From assembly GCA_038659295.1 (NCBI GenBank), contig JASNGC010000002.1:620001-684000 (forward strand): a stretch of DNA of 64,000 nt, written 5' to 3'. The translations under genes and the position numbers were made by a program. The stretch comes from Enterocytospora artemiae. Its lineage: Eukaryota > Microsporidia. The notes below the pieces were generated by a model. That model was not told the origin of the DNA. It made no database searches and saw only the letters and a list, made by a program, of their open reading frames with translations. Shown here one piece after another: positions 1 through 8,832 of the stretch; position 1 is the first letter of the stretch, and each line of letters begins with the position of its first letter.

Positions 1-619
1 ATTTCTTAAATTTGTATTCAACATAACTTCAAATCTGTCTTCTTCCGAAAATAAAATCAAGTTGTTGTCTCTTCTAAAAGATATCCCAGATTATCACAAT
101 GTTATCCCGGTATATTTGGTTAAATATGGTTTATTTGATTTAATCAAATGCAGGGACAATCCACTTGATCAAAAGATAGTTACCGGTGTGATCAGTCTGT
201 TACAGAAGACGAATAAGAAAGGACTACTCCAAGTTAGTGAACTAGTTGATGAGCATGTGTTATCCAGTGTAATTGAAGAAGTAATAGAGCAGTCAATTTT
301 GACTGACTCTCCTATTAAAGAGGAGGTTTTTACTCATATTTCTATTGTAAATAGTAGTTTGAAGGACTTGAAGGGGTTCTATTATTTCAACTTTGATCCT
401 TGTATTAAAACTCTGAATCGTACTTGTCTATTTGATATTGACTATGATCTTACAAACTTTAAATTGATAATAGAGCACTTATTTCCCAAGGTGGTGAGTG
501 TTCTTAAATATAGCTTTGAGAAGGATAAGGCTAGAAAGCTGTTTGAAATATGTGGAACACTTGGCTTGAATGAAGAATGTACACAAATGATTGCTCAGGA
601 TTTGGTAATGTTAATTTAA
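1..619 (+). CDS. Hypothetical protein, 5' end outside window
   Basis: The frame is open from base 2 to the TAA ending at 619, with no ATG near the left edge, so this is the 3' part of a longer gene. The visible ~205 residues are mainly helical-looking, rich in Leu, Ile, Lys and Asp, with no signal peptide, membrane segment or Cys/His cluster. The pattern of short amphipathic stretches could suit a helical-repeat scaffold, but I do not recognise the family. The gene is followed by a ~730-base spacer and then by the convergent primase large-subunit gene. The reading frame is long and uninterrupted, so I am confident it is coding, but not of its identity. Confidence 0.75.
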   Translation, partial: FLKFVFNITSNLSSSENKIKLLSLLKDIPDYHNVIPVYLVKYGLFDLIKCRDNPLDQKIVTGVISLLQKTNKKGLLQVSELVDEHVLSSVIEEVIEQSILTDSPIKEEVFTHISIVNSSLKDLKGFYYFNFDPCIKTLNRTCLFDIDYDLTNFKLIIEHLFPKVVSVLKYSFEKDKARKLFEICGTLGLNEECTQMIAQDLVMLI

Positions 620-1345
620 TAAATATCAATTTCTTTATCTTTATAGTGGAGAGCTTACCAAAGATTGAATGAATAAACTTCACACATAACAAATAGTTTT
701 TATGTTTTATATGAATATATTTATTATTCATTTGTTTCTGTCATGGTTGCTTGATCAATAACTATGCTATGTATGTTAATATAATATGTTGAAGATATTT
801 TTCTAGATAATCAAATTAAAATGCACAGTATATATTTGAATGCAATATGCTTAAACTTCTAAATCATCAATTGTATCTAATATCAGTTTCCATCCATAAG
901 AGGAATAAGTTAATTTTCAAAAACCTTGCATTTACCTCTTCTTATTGAACATAATTGAAATCATTCATCATATTATGGGTATTTATTCTATAACCATGAT
1001 GCACTTCTATACGGTTATAGATTTCAAATTTATGTTTACGTTCGAAAAAAACGAACAATCAATTACCTAATATAGTGATACAATGGCAATTGTCCAATTA
1101 TCATTCATTCTTACAAATAAAAACATTTTGATGAGATTAAAAGAAATTAGTGATAATGACGGGAATGGTCCAGACCTCAAGCGTAGGAGGTATATGAAAG
1201 CTCGGGGAAAATAAATAAATCTTAATTCACTAACTATATAGGTTTTACAAGTACCAGGAGAGTAAACTATGAAAACTTGTACATAGTTCTTTTATTATGC
1301 ATTTTCTAGTAAGGCCATTGGAAATATCAAACATAAAAGTAATAT
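620..1345. other. Intergenic spacer with one possible tiny ORF
   Basis: AT-rich spacer between two convergent genes. Most of it shows nothing. One exception is a 43-codon frame at 1083-1214 (+) ending in a basic tail (KRRRYMKARGK). Its last ~70 bases are less AT-rich than the surroundings. It has no CCC start motif and I cannot assign it. Confidence 0.5.
1083..1214 (+). CDS. Possible 43-residue basic-tailed small protein
   Basis: ATG at 1083 (or an inner ATG at 1131) opens a short frame whose C-terminal third is hydrophilic and strongly basic, resembling the tail of a small RNA-binding or ribosomal protein. No family is recognised, the upstream CCC motif seen at most genes here is absent, and a frame this short can occur by chance. 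It might also be a terminal exon, but no convincing splice sites are visible. Listed only as a candidate. Confidence 0.2.
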   Translation: MAIVQLSFILTNKNILMRLKEISDNDGNGPDLKRRRYMKARGK

Positions 1346-2569
1346 TTAATTGCCGCTTTGTTGCTTCTCGTTTTCTACAATTCTATAAAAGTCTGCTGGA
1401 TTTCCAAAACTAAGCTCTTCCTCGTTTTCTGTAGAAATCAATGTTTTTAAATATCTTCTACAATTCTTAGAACAGTCTAACTCTTCAATATCAATAAATT
1501 GAGTAACAAAATCCTTATTTTTTACAAATGGGCAACCGGTTGCTTGTGGATCATTGGATAGCCCAATCAATTTATGGCAAGAAAAACATTGATATCTAGC
1601 CCTTTTCCCTTCAAGACCATAATTATGCCGAATACTATAGATCAATTCCTTTTCTTTCATTTGGATTAGTTTAGATCTAAAAAAGTTTACAGTATCCAAT
1701 ACAGGAACATTCAAATCCTTAAAAAATAAGCAAAGGGCATTTCTATCATTGAATTTCAAATGCTTTTCGACATTCAACTTGTGAAGAATTGCTCTTATAC
1801 AAAGTGGAATAGAATTACTTTCAATAATTTGGGAAATGCTATTTGTGCCTTCCTTTACAATAGCATAGTTTGTGAGTACATCTGAATTTAACTTAATCAA
1901 TCTTTCATCAAAATTGCGCACAACAGTCTCGTAGAGCAAGTCCATTCTATTTTCCAAATTTCTGCGGAACTCAGAAGCTATAAATGCCTTTTTGGTGTCT
2001 ATATTCAACGGTAAATACCCATTTATCATTGAATATTGTCTTTTTGGTATGACCTCACTGCACTTAGTGAAGTGTATTTGAACCAAATTACACCATGATG
2101 GTCTCTCAACAAAGGAATTTGAGCTGTTATATGCTGCGTATCTTTCAATTGTATCAAGTCGGCTAGAATTTGACTGCAAATCATTAAAGCTGGTATTCGG
2201 TGGTACAGGTCTTACTGTAGAGTTTATATGGTCTATTTTAGGTAGAAATTTTTCGTAGAAAAACTTCTCAACCTCTGATTCACTCATTTTATTTAACCGA
2301 AATTTAAAAAGTTGATGCTCCATATTTGTAAAATAAATCGATGACCACTTGGCTTGTGCTGCAAGTAAACGCAAACAAAAATGTGTTGTGCGATCCATAT
2401 CCATATCTTCTATTGACGAAGCATCCCTAATATTATTTTCAAATTTACGCAATACTCTAAGACGCTCTGCAGCATTTTTTCTAAAATCCTCATAATTCAT
2501 TTTAGCTATGTGTAATTGATCATAAAATGATATTTCGATGGGTTCTGGGTCTTGCTTAAGCCGCTTCAT
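1346..2569 (-). CDS. PRI2: DNA primase large subunit
   Basis: Regulatory and Fe-S subunit of the DNA polymerase alpha-primase complex, which makes the RNA-DNA primers for nuclear replication. The 407-residue protein has the eukaryotic PriL layout: an N-terminal helical platform and a C-terminal domain with four cysteines placed for a [4Fe-4S] cluster, at about C257, C328, C346 and C366. The diagnostic stretch IRHNYGLEGKR lies just before the second cysteine, as in yeast and human PRI2. It is shorter than yeast PRI2 (about 530 residues), mostly at the N-terminus and in linkers, which suits a reduced genome. The start follows a TCCTAAAA leader, in line with the CC-type start motif. It is convergent with the partial gene on its left. 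Identity is secure. Confidence 0.93.
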   Translation of the reverse strand: MKRLKQDPEPIEISFYDQLHIAKMNYEDFRKNAAERLRVLRKFENNIRDASSIEDMDMDRTTHFCLRLLAAQAKWSSIYFTNMEHQLFKFRLNKMSESEVEKFFYEKFLPKIDHINSTVRPVPPNTSFNDLQSNSSRLDTIERYAAYNSSNSFVERPSWCNLVQIHFTKCSEVIPKRQYSMINGYLPLNIDTKKAFIASEFRRNLENRMDLLYETVVRNFDERLIKLNSDVLTNYAIVKEGTNSISQIIESNSIPLCIRAILHKLNVEKHLKFNDRNALCLFFKDLNVPVLDTVNFFRSKLIQMKEKELIYSIRHNYGLEGKRARYQCFSCHKLIGLSNDPQATGCPFVKNKDFVTQFIDIEELDCSKNCRRYLKTLISTENEEELSFGNPADFYRIVENEKQQSGN

Positions 2570-2791
2570 TTTTAGGATTCAAAAAAGTAATTTTTTTAAT
2601 TTCATTGGTACAATATTGCCAACATGATGGAAAGAAATATAGCCCCAAATCCAAATCATTTATTTTATCTTTAAAGCTTTGAAGGAAAGTAATTATTAAG
2701 ATTAATGCTTCTATATTAAGTTTTCAATATGTGATTTATGAGATACTGTTCCAATGGAAACTTCAAGATTCAAAATATTTTAAATCCTTCA

Positions 2792-3841
2792 ATGACTCAA
2801 ATCAATGAAAGAGATTTCTTTCTTAGCAAAATATCATCTACACAGGATAATTTAATAAATTATGATGGTCAGAAGTCGCGGATAGAAGAAACATGGGAAA
2901 TGTTAGAAAAAATGAGCGTTCAGAAGAAGCATGATTATCCAGAAATGATTAAACAATGCCAAATTGAAAATGTCACTGCCTTAAAAACTTTTGAGCTGGT
3001 TGACAATGGTGTTTTGGAATTTGTACCTATTAATGACGAAGTAGAGGTTAATTCAAAAAAGAATTGCTCACTTCATAAGTCTATTCAATTAAACATTAAG
3101 AAAATTTTACAGATTGGAAGGAAACGCTTTGATGAAATGGAAAAAAGAGCAAATAAGATCTATTCTGTATTAAAAGAACTGAAGCAGCAAATCATTCTTT
3201 ATAAGGGCGAAATAAGAATATATTTTGATGAAATGAACTTTATTGAATTGAAAAACCTGAAGTTCAATAATATTGAAAATGTTCAATCAGGTAGCATTGA
3301 TGTTTCTTCAGATTATACCATATCTGAGACTACTCTTAAGGCTATATATGACAAATTTCAATATTCAAACACAAAGAAATTGGCCTGTCAATTAAGATTT
3401 AAGGAAATTAGTCTATTTGGTTATCTCGAAGATGTTGATGGAATTAGTCAACTTGATAGGTTACAAATTTTTTTTGATCAAACCAAGTGCATACAAAAAT
3501 ATCTTAAAAAGTATCTTGAAATCGAAGTTTTCTTCACTGAAGTAAATGGTGCCTACAACAATGAAATATGCTCAAGTATTTTGGTTGAAATTATAAAAGG
3601 TATATCTATAGATTTCATTTATCATAAAATTATTTTACTGCTATCTCGCTATACTTTGCATGAACTAGTCAGATCAAAATACACTATAATTCACTATTCT
3701 GGAAATATCGATGAAGATGGACTGCCAGAGATATTTTATGTCAATGCAGATTCCTATATATTTAAGATTGAGAGATGGATGGACGATTTTGAAATAAGTA
3801 GAAATGGTAAGAATATTTTATTTAATACCAAGTACTATTGA
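2792..3841 (+). CDS. Hypothetical protein, coiled-coil
   Basis: Not recognised. I chose the ATG at 2792 because AAATCCTTCA lies directly before it, much like the TATCCTCA leader of NOB1 in this window; an in-frame ATG at 2738 would add 18 residues. The ~349-residue product is hydrophilic. A Lys/Glu-rich helical stretch (about residues 95-145) looks like a coiled coil, followed by mixed alpha/beta-looking sequence. There is no signal peptide, membrane segment or Cys/His cluster. Divergent to the primase gene, with start codons about 220 bases apart. A Mediator head subunit (Med17-like) was considered but no motif settles it. Confidence 0.7.
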   Translation: MTQINERDFFLSKISSTQDNLINYDGQKSRIEETWEMLEKMSVQKKHDYPEMIKQCQIENVTALKTFELVDNGVLEFVPINDEVEVNSKKNCSLHKSIQLNIKKILQIGRKRFDEMEKRANKIYSVLKELKQQIILYKGEIRIYFDEMNFIELKNLKFNNIENVQSGSIDVSSDYTISETTLKAIYDKFQYSNTKKLACQLRFKEISLFGYLEDVDGISQLDRLQIFFDQTKCIQKYLKKYLEIEVFFTEVNGAYNNEICSSILVEIIKGISIDFIYHKIILLLSRYTLHELVRSKYTIIHYSGNIDEDGLPEIFYVNADSYIFKIERWMDDFEISRNGKNILFNTKYY

Positions 3842-3978
3842 CCATAATAAATTGAATGTTTTTTAAAAGACATGAATAATTCAAACCAAATTGTTTTTTA
3901 ATGGTTTTGTGATTCCAATGTTAAATTAAAATTCAACAAATGAAATAACTACCCTGATGTTTATAGCTTATTTGTTTT

Positions 3979-4782
3979 CTATCTTACTGCTTTATTGTAT
4001 TCTTTATATGTTACGAGCATTAGAAGTGCAACAATTACATATATCATGAAGTAGATTGTCTTATCCTTAATTCTTGTATAGGTATCAGGTATTTTTGATA
4101 TTTCCAAATTTGCCTCACCGAGATATCTATTTGCACTTTCAAAATATCTATCAATTGAATCTATCATGAAAGTCTGATTTTTGATATTGATTTTCAAATC
4201 CATTAACACATTGGTTAAATTAATTAAACTATGGTTTATGCCATTTTGAATTCCCAAATCAATACTAGTACAATTCCCCTCATACATTTGGCCACTGACA
4301 GACTGTCTTACGGTATTTAATAGATTTTCATTGGATCTATGTGCTATGCCAGATATTATTTCATTGGCCATTGATTTTTTTAAATGATCCTGTAGAATAT
4401 TGGTATATAGAATTATTAGTTTATGTAGGTTTTTTTTGAAATAACTTCGAATAACTTCCTCAAGAATGTCATTTTTTAGCTTTTTTTTATGTTTAGAAGT
4501 ATTTGAGAGAACAATTTGGGTAGTGATGTTTTTAATTTCATCTTTAATCTGGTTGATTTTTAGGTCAATTTCCTGTTTAATGCCATCGATTTCTATTAAG
4601 CACTTTGTTGGTTGTTTAAAGCTTGGTAGAACATTTTTGTTTAAAGCCTTCTGTAGAACACCTATTTTTATGGTTAACTCTTCAAATAATACCCTTAAAG
4701 CCTCAACAGATAATTGCTTCATAGGCACATTAGACTTAACATTTCGTAGTTTTATAAAATATGGTGTTTTATTTGTAATCAT
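3979..4782 (-). CDS. Tail-anchored Qa-type SNARE, possibly syntaxin-18/Ufe1-like
   Basis: The 267-residue protein has SNARE architecture: an N-terminal helical region, one ~60-residue heptad segment (about 180-240) with a Gln near its middle (INIKNQTFMIDSIDRYF), and a single C-terminal membrane span (about 245-260) followed by a short basic tail. This is the layout of a tail-anchored t-SNARE that drives fusion in the early secretory pathway. The N-terminal part (about 30-105) has long Lys-rich helices like the Habc region of ER/Golgi syntaxins. I favour the Ufe1/syntaxin-18 group over Sed5, but this is inference. Upstream of the ATG at 4782 is AATAAATA with no CCC run, so the start is less certain than others; an inner Met lies at residue 21. 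Confidence 0.6.
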   Translation of the reverse strand: MITNKTPYFIKLRNVKSNVPMKQLSVEALRVLFEELTIKIGVLQKALNKNVLPSFKQPTKCLIEIDGIKQEIDLKINQIKDEIKNITTQIVLSNTSKHKKKLKNDILEEVIRSYFKKNLHKLIILYTNILQDHLKKSMANEIISGIAHRSNENLLNTVRQSVSGQMYEGNCTSIDLGIQNGINHSLINLTNVLMDLKINIKNQTFMIDSIDRYFESANRYLGEANLEISKIPDTYTRIKDKTIYFMIYVIVALLMLVTYKEYNKAVR

Positions 4783-4951
4783 TTATTTATTCTAAAGTAT
4801 ACAATTTATTTCCAAAATATTTTGAAACATATCATGCTATTTACATAATTTCATGGTAAAACAGTTAAAAACAGATATCCCGTAACCTATTCTAGCGCAA
4901 AGTAATTTGACTCAGTTATTTGTGCTTCAAAATTGATAGATACTCTCTTGC

Positions 4952-5758
4952 TTATGGATTTATCAAGGTGTCCTTTGAATAAAAATCCAGCAGCTTATTA
5001 AAGATCCAATCTATCATGGAACTGGGGAACAGTAGATTAAAAAATCTTAAAATTTGGTAATAGAATGGTATGACTCTTATTTTTGTTCCATTTGCAATAT
5101 CTTCAATCATAATATCAGCAACATAACCTTTATCCAGTACCAATATGTCCTTGATGCTGCCAAATAATTCAGTATTGACTTTTGCAGGATGAATGATATA
5201 GCTATCAACACCTTCTCGTCTTAAACTTTCATTCAAAATCCTGATAAAAGATTTACTTGCACAATAAATCGAGTTATTTTTCAAACCCGTGAATCCTAGT
5301 ATTGAGTTGGTGAAAACAACCTTCTTATATTTAAAGATTTTAAGACAGTTCAAATGAACATTGATGTTTAAAAATAAATGCTCTGTAATATCGCTTAACG
5401 ACATCCTATTAAATAATTTCAATCCGGGAGTTGATCCAACATTGTTAACTAAAATATCAAAAGAGATACTAGATAAATGGAGGATAACTTCATTTGCAGA
5501 TGCCTTTGTAGGTCTAAATTTTACAGATTCTTTACCGGTATGATTATTTGAAACGGTCTCCACCTCGGAAAAACAGGTTCTCAAATCGACTGCATATTCA
5601 TGGAAATTTGGATGATTTAGCCCACTTCTTGATCTGGCCAAACTACAAACAACAGCCCCGTAGTTTAACAGTCTTTTTGAAATCTCTAACCCTATTCCTT
5701 TTGATCCTCCAGTAATAAGAATCTTCTTTCCTCTATAAAAATTTTCTATATAAGTCAT
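4952..5758 (-). CDS. TSC10: Short-chain dehydrogenase, probable 3-ketodihydrosphingosine reductase
   Basis: NADPH-dependent reductase likely converting 3-ketodihydrosphingosine to dihydrosphingosine, the second step of sphingolipid synthesis, on the cytosolic ER face. Starting at the ATG at 5758 the protein is 268 residues. It shows the Rossmann motif TGGSKGIG (about 16-23), NNVGS (105-109), catalytic Ser152 and the YxxxK pair Tyr165/Lys169. The C-terminal region is hydrophobic with aromatic residues, as in membrane-associated KDSR/TSC10. A charged insert at about 68-90 is unusual. The start is fixed by TTTGCCC ending three bases before the ATG. SDR assignment is certain; TSC10 is the best fit by architecture and by elimination in a reduced fungal-type genome. 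Confidence 0.78.
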   Translation of the reverse strand: MTYIENFYRGKKILITGGSKGIGLEISKRLLNYGAVVCSLARSRSGLNHPNFHEYAVDLRTCFSEVETVSNNHTGKESVKFRPTKASANEVILHLSSISFDILVNNVGSTPGLKLFNRMSLSDITEHLFLNINVHLNCLKIFKYKKVVFTNSILGFTGLKNNSIYCASKSFIRILNESLRREGVDSYIIHPAKVNTELFGSIKDILVLDKGYVADIMIEDIANGTKIRVIPFYYQILRFFNLLFPSSMIDWIFNKLLDFYSKDTLINP

Positions 5759-5768
5759 GCTGGGCAAA
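5759..5768 (-). promoter_or_regulatory. CCC-type start motif before TSC10-like gene
   Basis: On the minus strand the sequence TTTGCCCAGC abuts the ATG. The longer open frame would need a TTG start inside this motif, so the motif decides the start. Confidence 0.55.
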
Positions 5769-5890
5769 TTTCATAAAATTATTTTTTTAAGGAAAGAGAA
5801 TGAATCATCCAAAATAATTTAAATTTATTTTAAAGCTATTGGTTTTTTGATTAGGCAATCATAGCATCTATTCATATATGATTATTGGCT

Positions 5891-6307
5891 TCAAGAGCAT
5901 CCACCACAGCCACAAGTGCTGCACTCTGAAAAGTCTCTATCTTTATGGCTAGGTACTCTGCAGATACATACACCCCCTTTTAGTGTTTTTGATTCAATAC
6001 AACCGGAACAACAGAGGAATTCATAGCCTTTTATCTTCCACAGGTTCACCAATTGTCTGTCAATAAAGTGCATTCTACCCAAAAAATCAAATACTTCCTT
6101 TGAAATCAAACCGCTATTCTTCAAATTCAACACTTTTTTTGTTTTTTGAGTTGTTAAATAATAAAGCCTTTTTTTAGATATTTCCAAATCAGTTATAATC
6201 TGATCATCCGAGTTTTTCACAAGCTGCTCTATTTCTTTTAGAATTTCACTTAAACTTGCTTCAATTATAGCAAATTCTTTTGAAAATTGAACATTTGTGG
6301 TTTTCAT
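5891..6307 (-). CDS. BUD31: Splicing factor BUD31/G10
   Basis: Small zinc-binding protein of the spliceosomal NineTeen-related complex, located near the catalytic centre. The 138-residue length fits the family (about 144-157). The conserved C-terminal half is plain to see: a WKIKGYEFLCCSGCI segment, then CICRVP, then ECSTCGCGGC at the very end, giving the cysteines that bind three zinc ions. The N-terminal half is divergent. The start lies seven bases after GCCCTC. Because BUD31 has no known role outside splicing complexes, its presence implies a working spliceosome even though no intron is needed for any gene in this window. Identity is secure. Confidence 0.93.
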   Translation of the reverse strand: MKTTNVQFSKEFAIIEASLSEILKEIEQLVKNSDDQIITDLEISKKRLYYLTTQKTKKVLNLKNSGLISKEVFDFLGRMHFIDRQLVNLWKIKGYEFLCCSGCIESKTLKGGVCICRVPSHKDRDFSECSTCGCGGCS

Positions 6308-6543
6308 AAGAGGGCTTTATGAGGTCTCATACTATTGAAGCCTAATAGTTTTTTAAAATGATATGACACATATATAACAAACAAAATGCAGAATAATTTG
6401 CAAAGCTACCAGAATACATTTGCTATCATATATTATGGAGCCTATATGTATAAGATAAACCAGATTATTATAAGCGAACAGGTTAAGAATTTCATTTCTA
6501 GACTTTTCCTGGAATTAATCATTGTATTTTTCACGCAACCCAT

Positions 6544-6614
6544 GCACCAATGGTCTAATGGTATGATAATAGCCTTCCAAGCTGCAGGCCCGGGTTCGAT
6601 TCCCGGTTGGTGCA
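6544..6614 (+). tRNA. tRNA-Gly (anticodon TCC)
   Basis: Full cloverleaf: a perfect 7-bp acceptor stem (GCACCAA/TTGGTGC), D-arm, anticodon loop CTTCCAA giving TCC, a 5-bp T stem (CCGGG/CCCGG) with loop TTCGATT, and discriminator A. The anticodon stem has one A.C mismatch at its base. No intron and no encoded CCA. A T-rich stretch around 6640-6660 may end transcription. Confidence 0.95.
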
Positions 6615-7092
6615 TCCTTGCCTTCAAGGAAGAAAGAGTCTTTACAGACTTTCTTTTTATATTTGACGCTTGGTGGAGAAATAATCTGTATTACTTTCTT
6701 TTATACTCACTAGATCGACCAATTAGAAATCAATATTAAACAAGTTAACCGTAATCTATATGCAATCTCATTCTTACCCAACAATCAAAATTATCTTTAA
6801 TTAAGGCAGTACACTATGGCAAAATGGTTATAAGCCTTCAGGATGGACAGATAGGGTTAAGACAAGTCAATGGATTTCTCTTTACAGTTATAAGCGTACA
6901 CAGAATTTATGCAATATATATTTTAACTATGGTTGTGTTCAACGAGTTTTGGGATAATTCGGCAACATTTTATAAAAATGGAATATGCCATCCTCTTTCC
7001 CACTCCGCCCCAATCTGGAGAACACATAATTCTATCTGAAAGTATTCAGGAAATTTTTTTGTTTCATTAATTATAGTTCTTAAATTGCCCCA
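6615..7092. other. Spacer between tRNA-Gly and CDP-DAG synthase
   Basis: Holds a 71-codon frame from an ATG at 6824 that lacks a start motif and family features. The stretch 6810-7040 is less AT-rich than normal spacers and ends before a GAAATTTTTTTG run (about 7049-7060) that resembles an Sm site, so a non-coding RNA is possible. No known snRNA core sequence was found. Confidence 0.3.
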
Positions 7093-8574
7093 ATGAAGAG
7101 AAGAAGTAAGAGAAAATTACACTCAGAAATTAATTACACAAGCAAAACTGTCGAAAGAACCGCAGAATTGCAGAAGGCAATTGAAGTTGCGTCAGAAGCA
7201 TCCAGCCTTATAGTTAATCGTATGGCTAAAGAGGAATCTATCATAAATAAGTTTCAAGTCAACAGGAAAAATTTTCTGGCAGATGACTCCTCTACCAATA
7301 CTAGAAATCCAAAAGAAGATGGTTTTGAAGTTGGAGGAGAGAATTTAAATAGTACACAAATAATGGCATGTGAACTACCCATAATTACAGTTGGTTCATC
7401 TGAACGACCCACTAAATTAGAAAATTTGAATCGACAAAAAATAAGTATTTCTACACAAAGAATCGATAGTTCTTCCCCAAATACCTATCCTATAATAGAA
7501 AATGGACCCTTATACCTGTTTTCTGAAAATTTTGTTAGAAGAGGTATTCTTGGAATTCTGATGCTGACTAGCTTTTTGTGGATTTGTCATGGGTCTATAT
7601 ATAAGTTGGTCATTTTGATACTTTTACTAACAATGATAGTTTGCTATGAAGTAATCCATTTAGTTAAGCCTCCTCATAGACCGTTTTCTTTAAATCCATT
7701 GTTGATTTTCTATTTATCAGCATTGATTTACATTGGAAACGTTCTTCCTCAAATTTGTATGGTCTTCCCGAAAATACGCAATGCTTTACAGAATATAGTG
7801 CCTGTTTGTAGGGTTAAGGTGGTTATTTTCTATGCATATTCTGTTGGGTTTGTGTTGTTTATAAAGGCATTGCGTAGAGGAAAGTTGAAGAATCAGCTGT
7901 TATTATTTACCATAATTCACTTCTCAGCATCCATAACATCAATGACATGCAATGCTGCAGTGTCTAATCTACAGAAAGACAAGTACTTTTTTGTCTTTCC
8001 GGTATTCTTGGTAATTTCCAATGATATTTCGGCATATTTTACAGGGAAGTTGTTTGGTCGAACTCAGTTGTACTCATTGAGTCCTAAGAAGACTGTTGAA
8101 GGATTTATTGGAGGATTTGTGGTGACTGGGATTGTAGCTATGATGATAATATCTTACTATCATATGAAAAAAGAAAATAATATCAGCAATATAATTAGTA
8201 GCGATATAATAGACAAATACAGAGTAAGCACTAATAACACTATGCTGCCTCCTTTGTTCTTCAATTTCCCACTTATCTATTTCCATAATATAATTTTTGT
8301 CTTTGGAGCCTCTTTCTTAGCTCCCTTTATGGGATTTTTTGGATCTGCAATTAAACGTTTATTTAAAAAAAAAGACTTTGGATCAATTATTCCCGGGCAT
8401 GGTGGAGTGACAGATCGAATGGATTGCCAGCTGCTAATGGTCTGGTTCACTTATTATTATCTACAAGGAATGGCTGAGGCTAAGGAGAAGCAGATGTCCA
8501 ATATATCGAATTATATTTTGAAAAATTTTACATCCGAAGAGATTAAAGAAATAATAGGCAAAATCACTGAATAG
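7093..8574 (+). CDS. CDS1: Phosphatidate cytidylyltransferase (CDP-diacylglycerol synthase)
   Basis: Integral ER membrane enzyme making CDP-diacylglycerol from CTP and phosphatidic acid, the branch point for phosphatidylinositol and other phospholipids. The 493-residue protein has a polar N-terminal tail of ~140 residues, then several membrane spans. The family signature lies at about 417-444: S-x2-KR, KKD, PGHGG and TDRMD, with the Asp residues that bind metal and CTP. The segment SPKKTVEGFIGG (about 333-344) is also typical. Length agrees with yeast Cds1. The ATG directly follows TTGCCCCA, a clear start motif. The long spacer on the left holds tRNA-Gly. Identity is secure. Confidence 0.95.
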   Translation: MKRRSKRKLHSEINYTSKTVERTAELQKAIEVASEASSLIVNRMAKEESIINKFQVNRKNFLADDSSTNTRNPKEDGFEVGGENLNSTQIMACELPIITVGSSERPTKLENLNRQKISISTQRIDSSSPNTYPIIENGPLYLFSENFVRRGILGILMLTSFLWICHGSIYKLVILILLLTMIVCYEVIHLVKPPHRPFSLNPLLIFYLSALIYIGNVLPQICMVFPKIRNALQNIVPVCRVKVVIFYAYSVGFVLFIKALRRGKLKNQLLLFTIIHFSASITSMTCNAAVSNLQKDKYFFVFPVFLVISNDISAYFTGKLFGRTQLYSLSPKKTVEGFIGGFVVTGIVAMMIISYYHMKKENNISNIISSDIIDKYRVSTNNTMLPPLFFNFPLIYFHNIIFVFGASFLAPFMGFFGSAIKRLFKKKDFGSIIPGHGGVTDRMDCQLLMVWFTYYYLQGMAEAKEKQMSNISNYILKNFTSEEIKEIIGKITE

Positions 8575-8832
8575 ATCAATTCAAAGTTGTAGATGAGTGG
8601 CCAGGATATTTAAGTAGGTTGGTTTTCCACGGAAAATTATTAAGCTAATCTGAATTATGTGTTGTTTGACCTTGAAAATTATGTATCTTCATAGGGCTTT
8701 ATTATTTTATTCAAATAAAAAATCCATATTACAAATCGATAAATTCACAAAACTATGAATTTTTAAAACTTTTGTACAGATAATATTCTTTTCAAAGTGC
8801 ACTTGATCGAATTCTTTCTTTTTTCCCCTGAA

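Noticed and set aside
6386..6739. 117-codon plus-strand frame and a minus-strand frame over the tRNA-Gly gene
   Set aside because: Both run across the tRNA cloverleaf at 6544-6614 and have no start motif or family features.
6850..6870. Sequence TAGGGTTA that could be part of a telomerase RNA template
   Set aside because: Only about 1.3 repeats of a TTAGGG-type unit, and CCCTAA-like words also arise from start motifs; no structure support.
6824..7039. 71-codon frame with ATG
   Set aside because: No CCC motif, no recognisable family, and residue pattern looks non-coding; treated as spacer.
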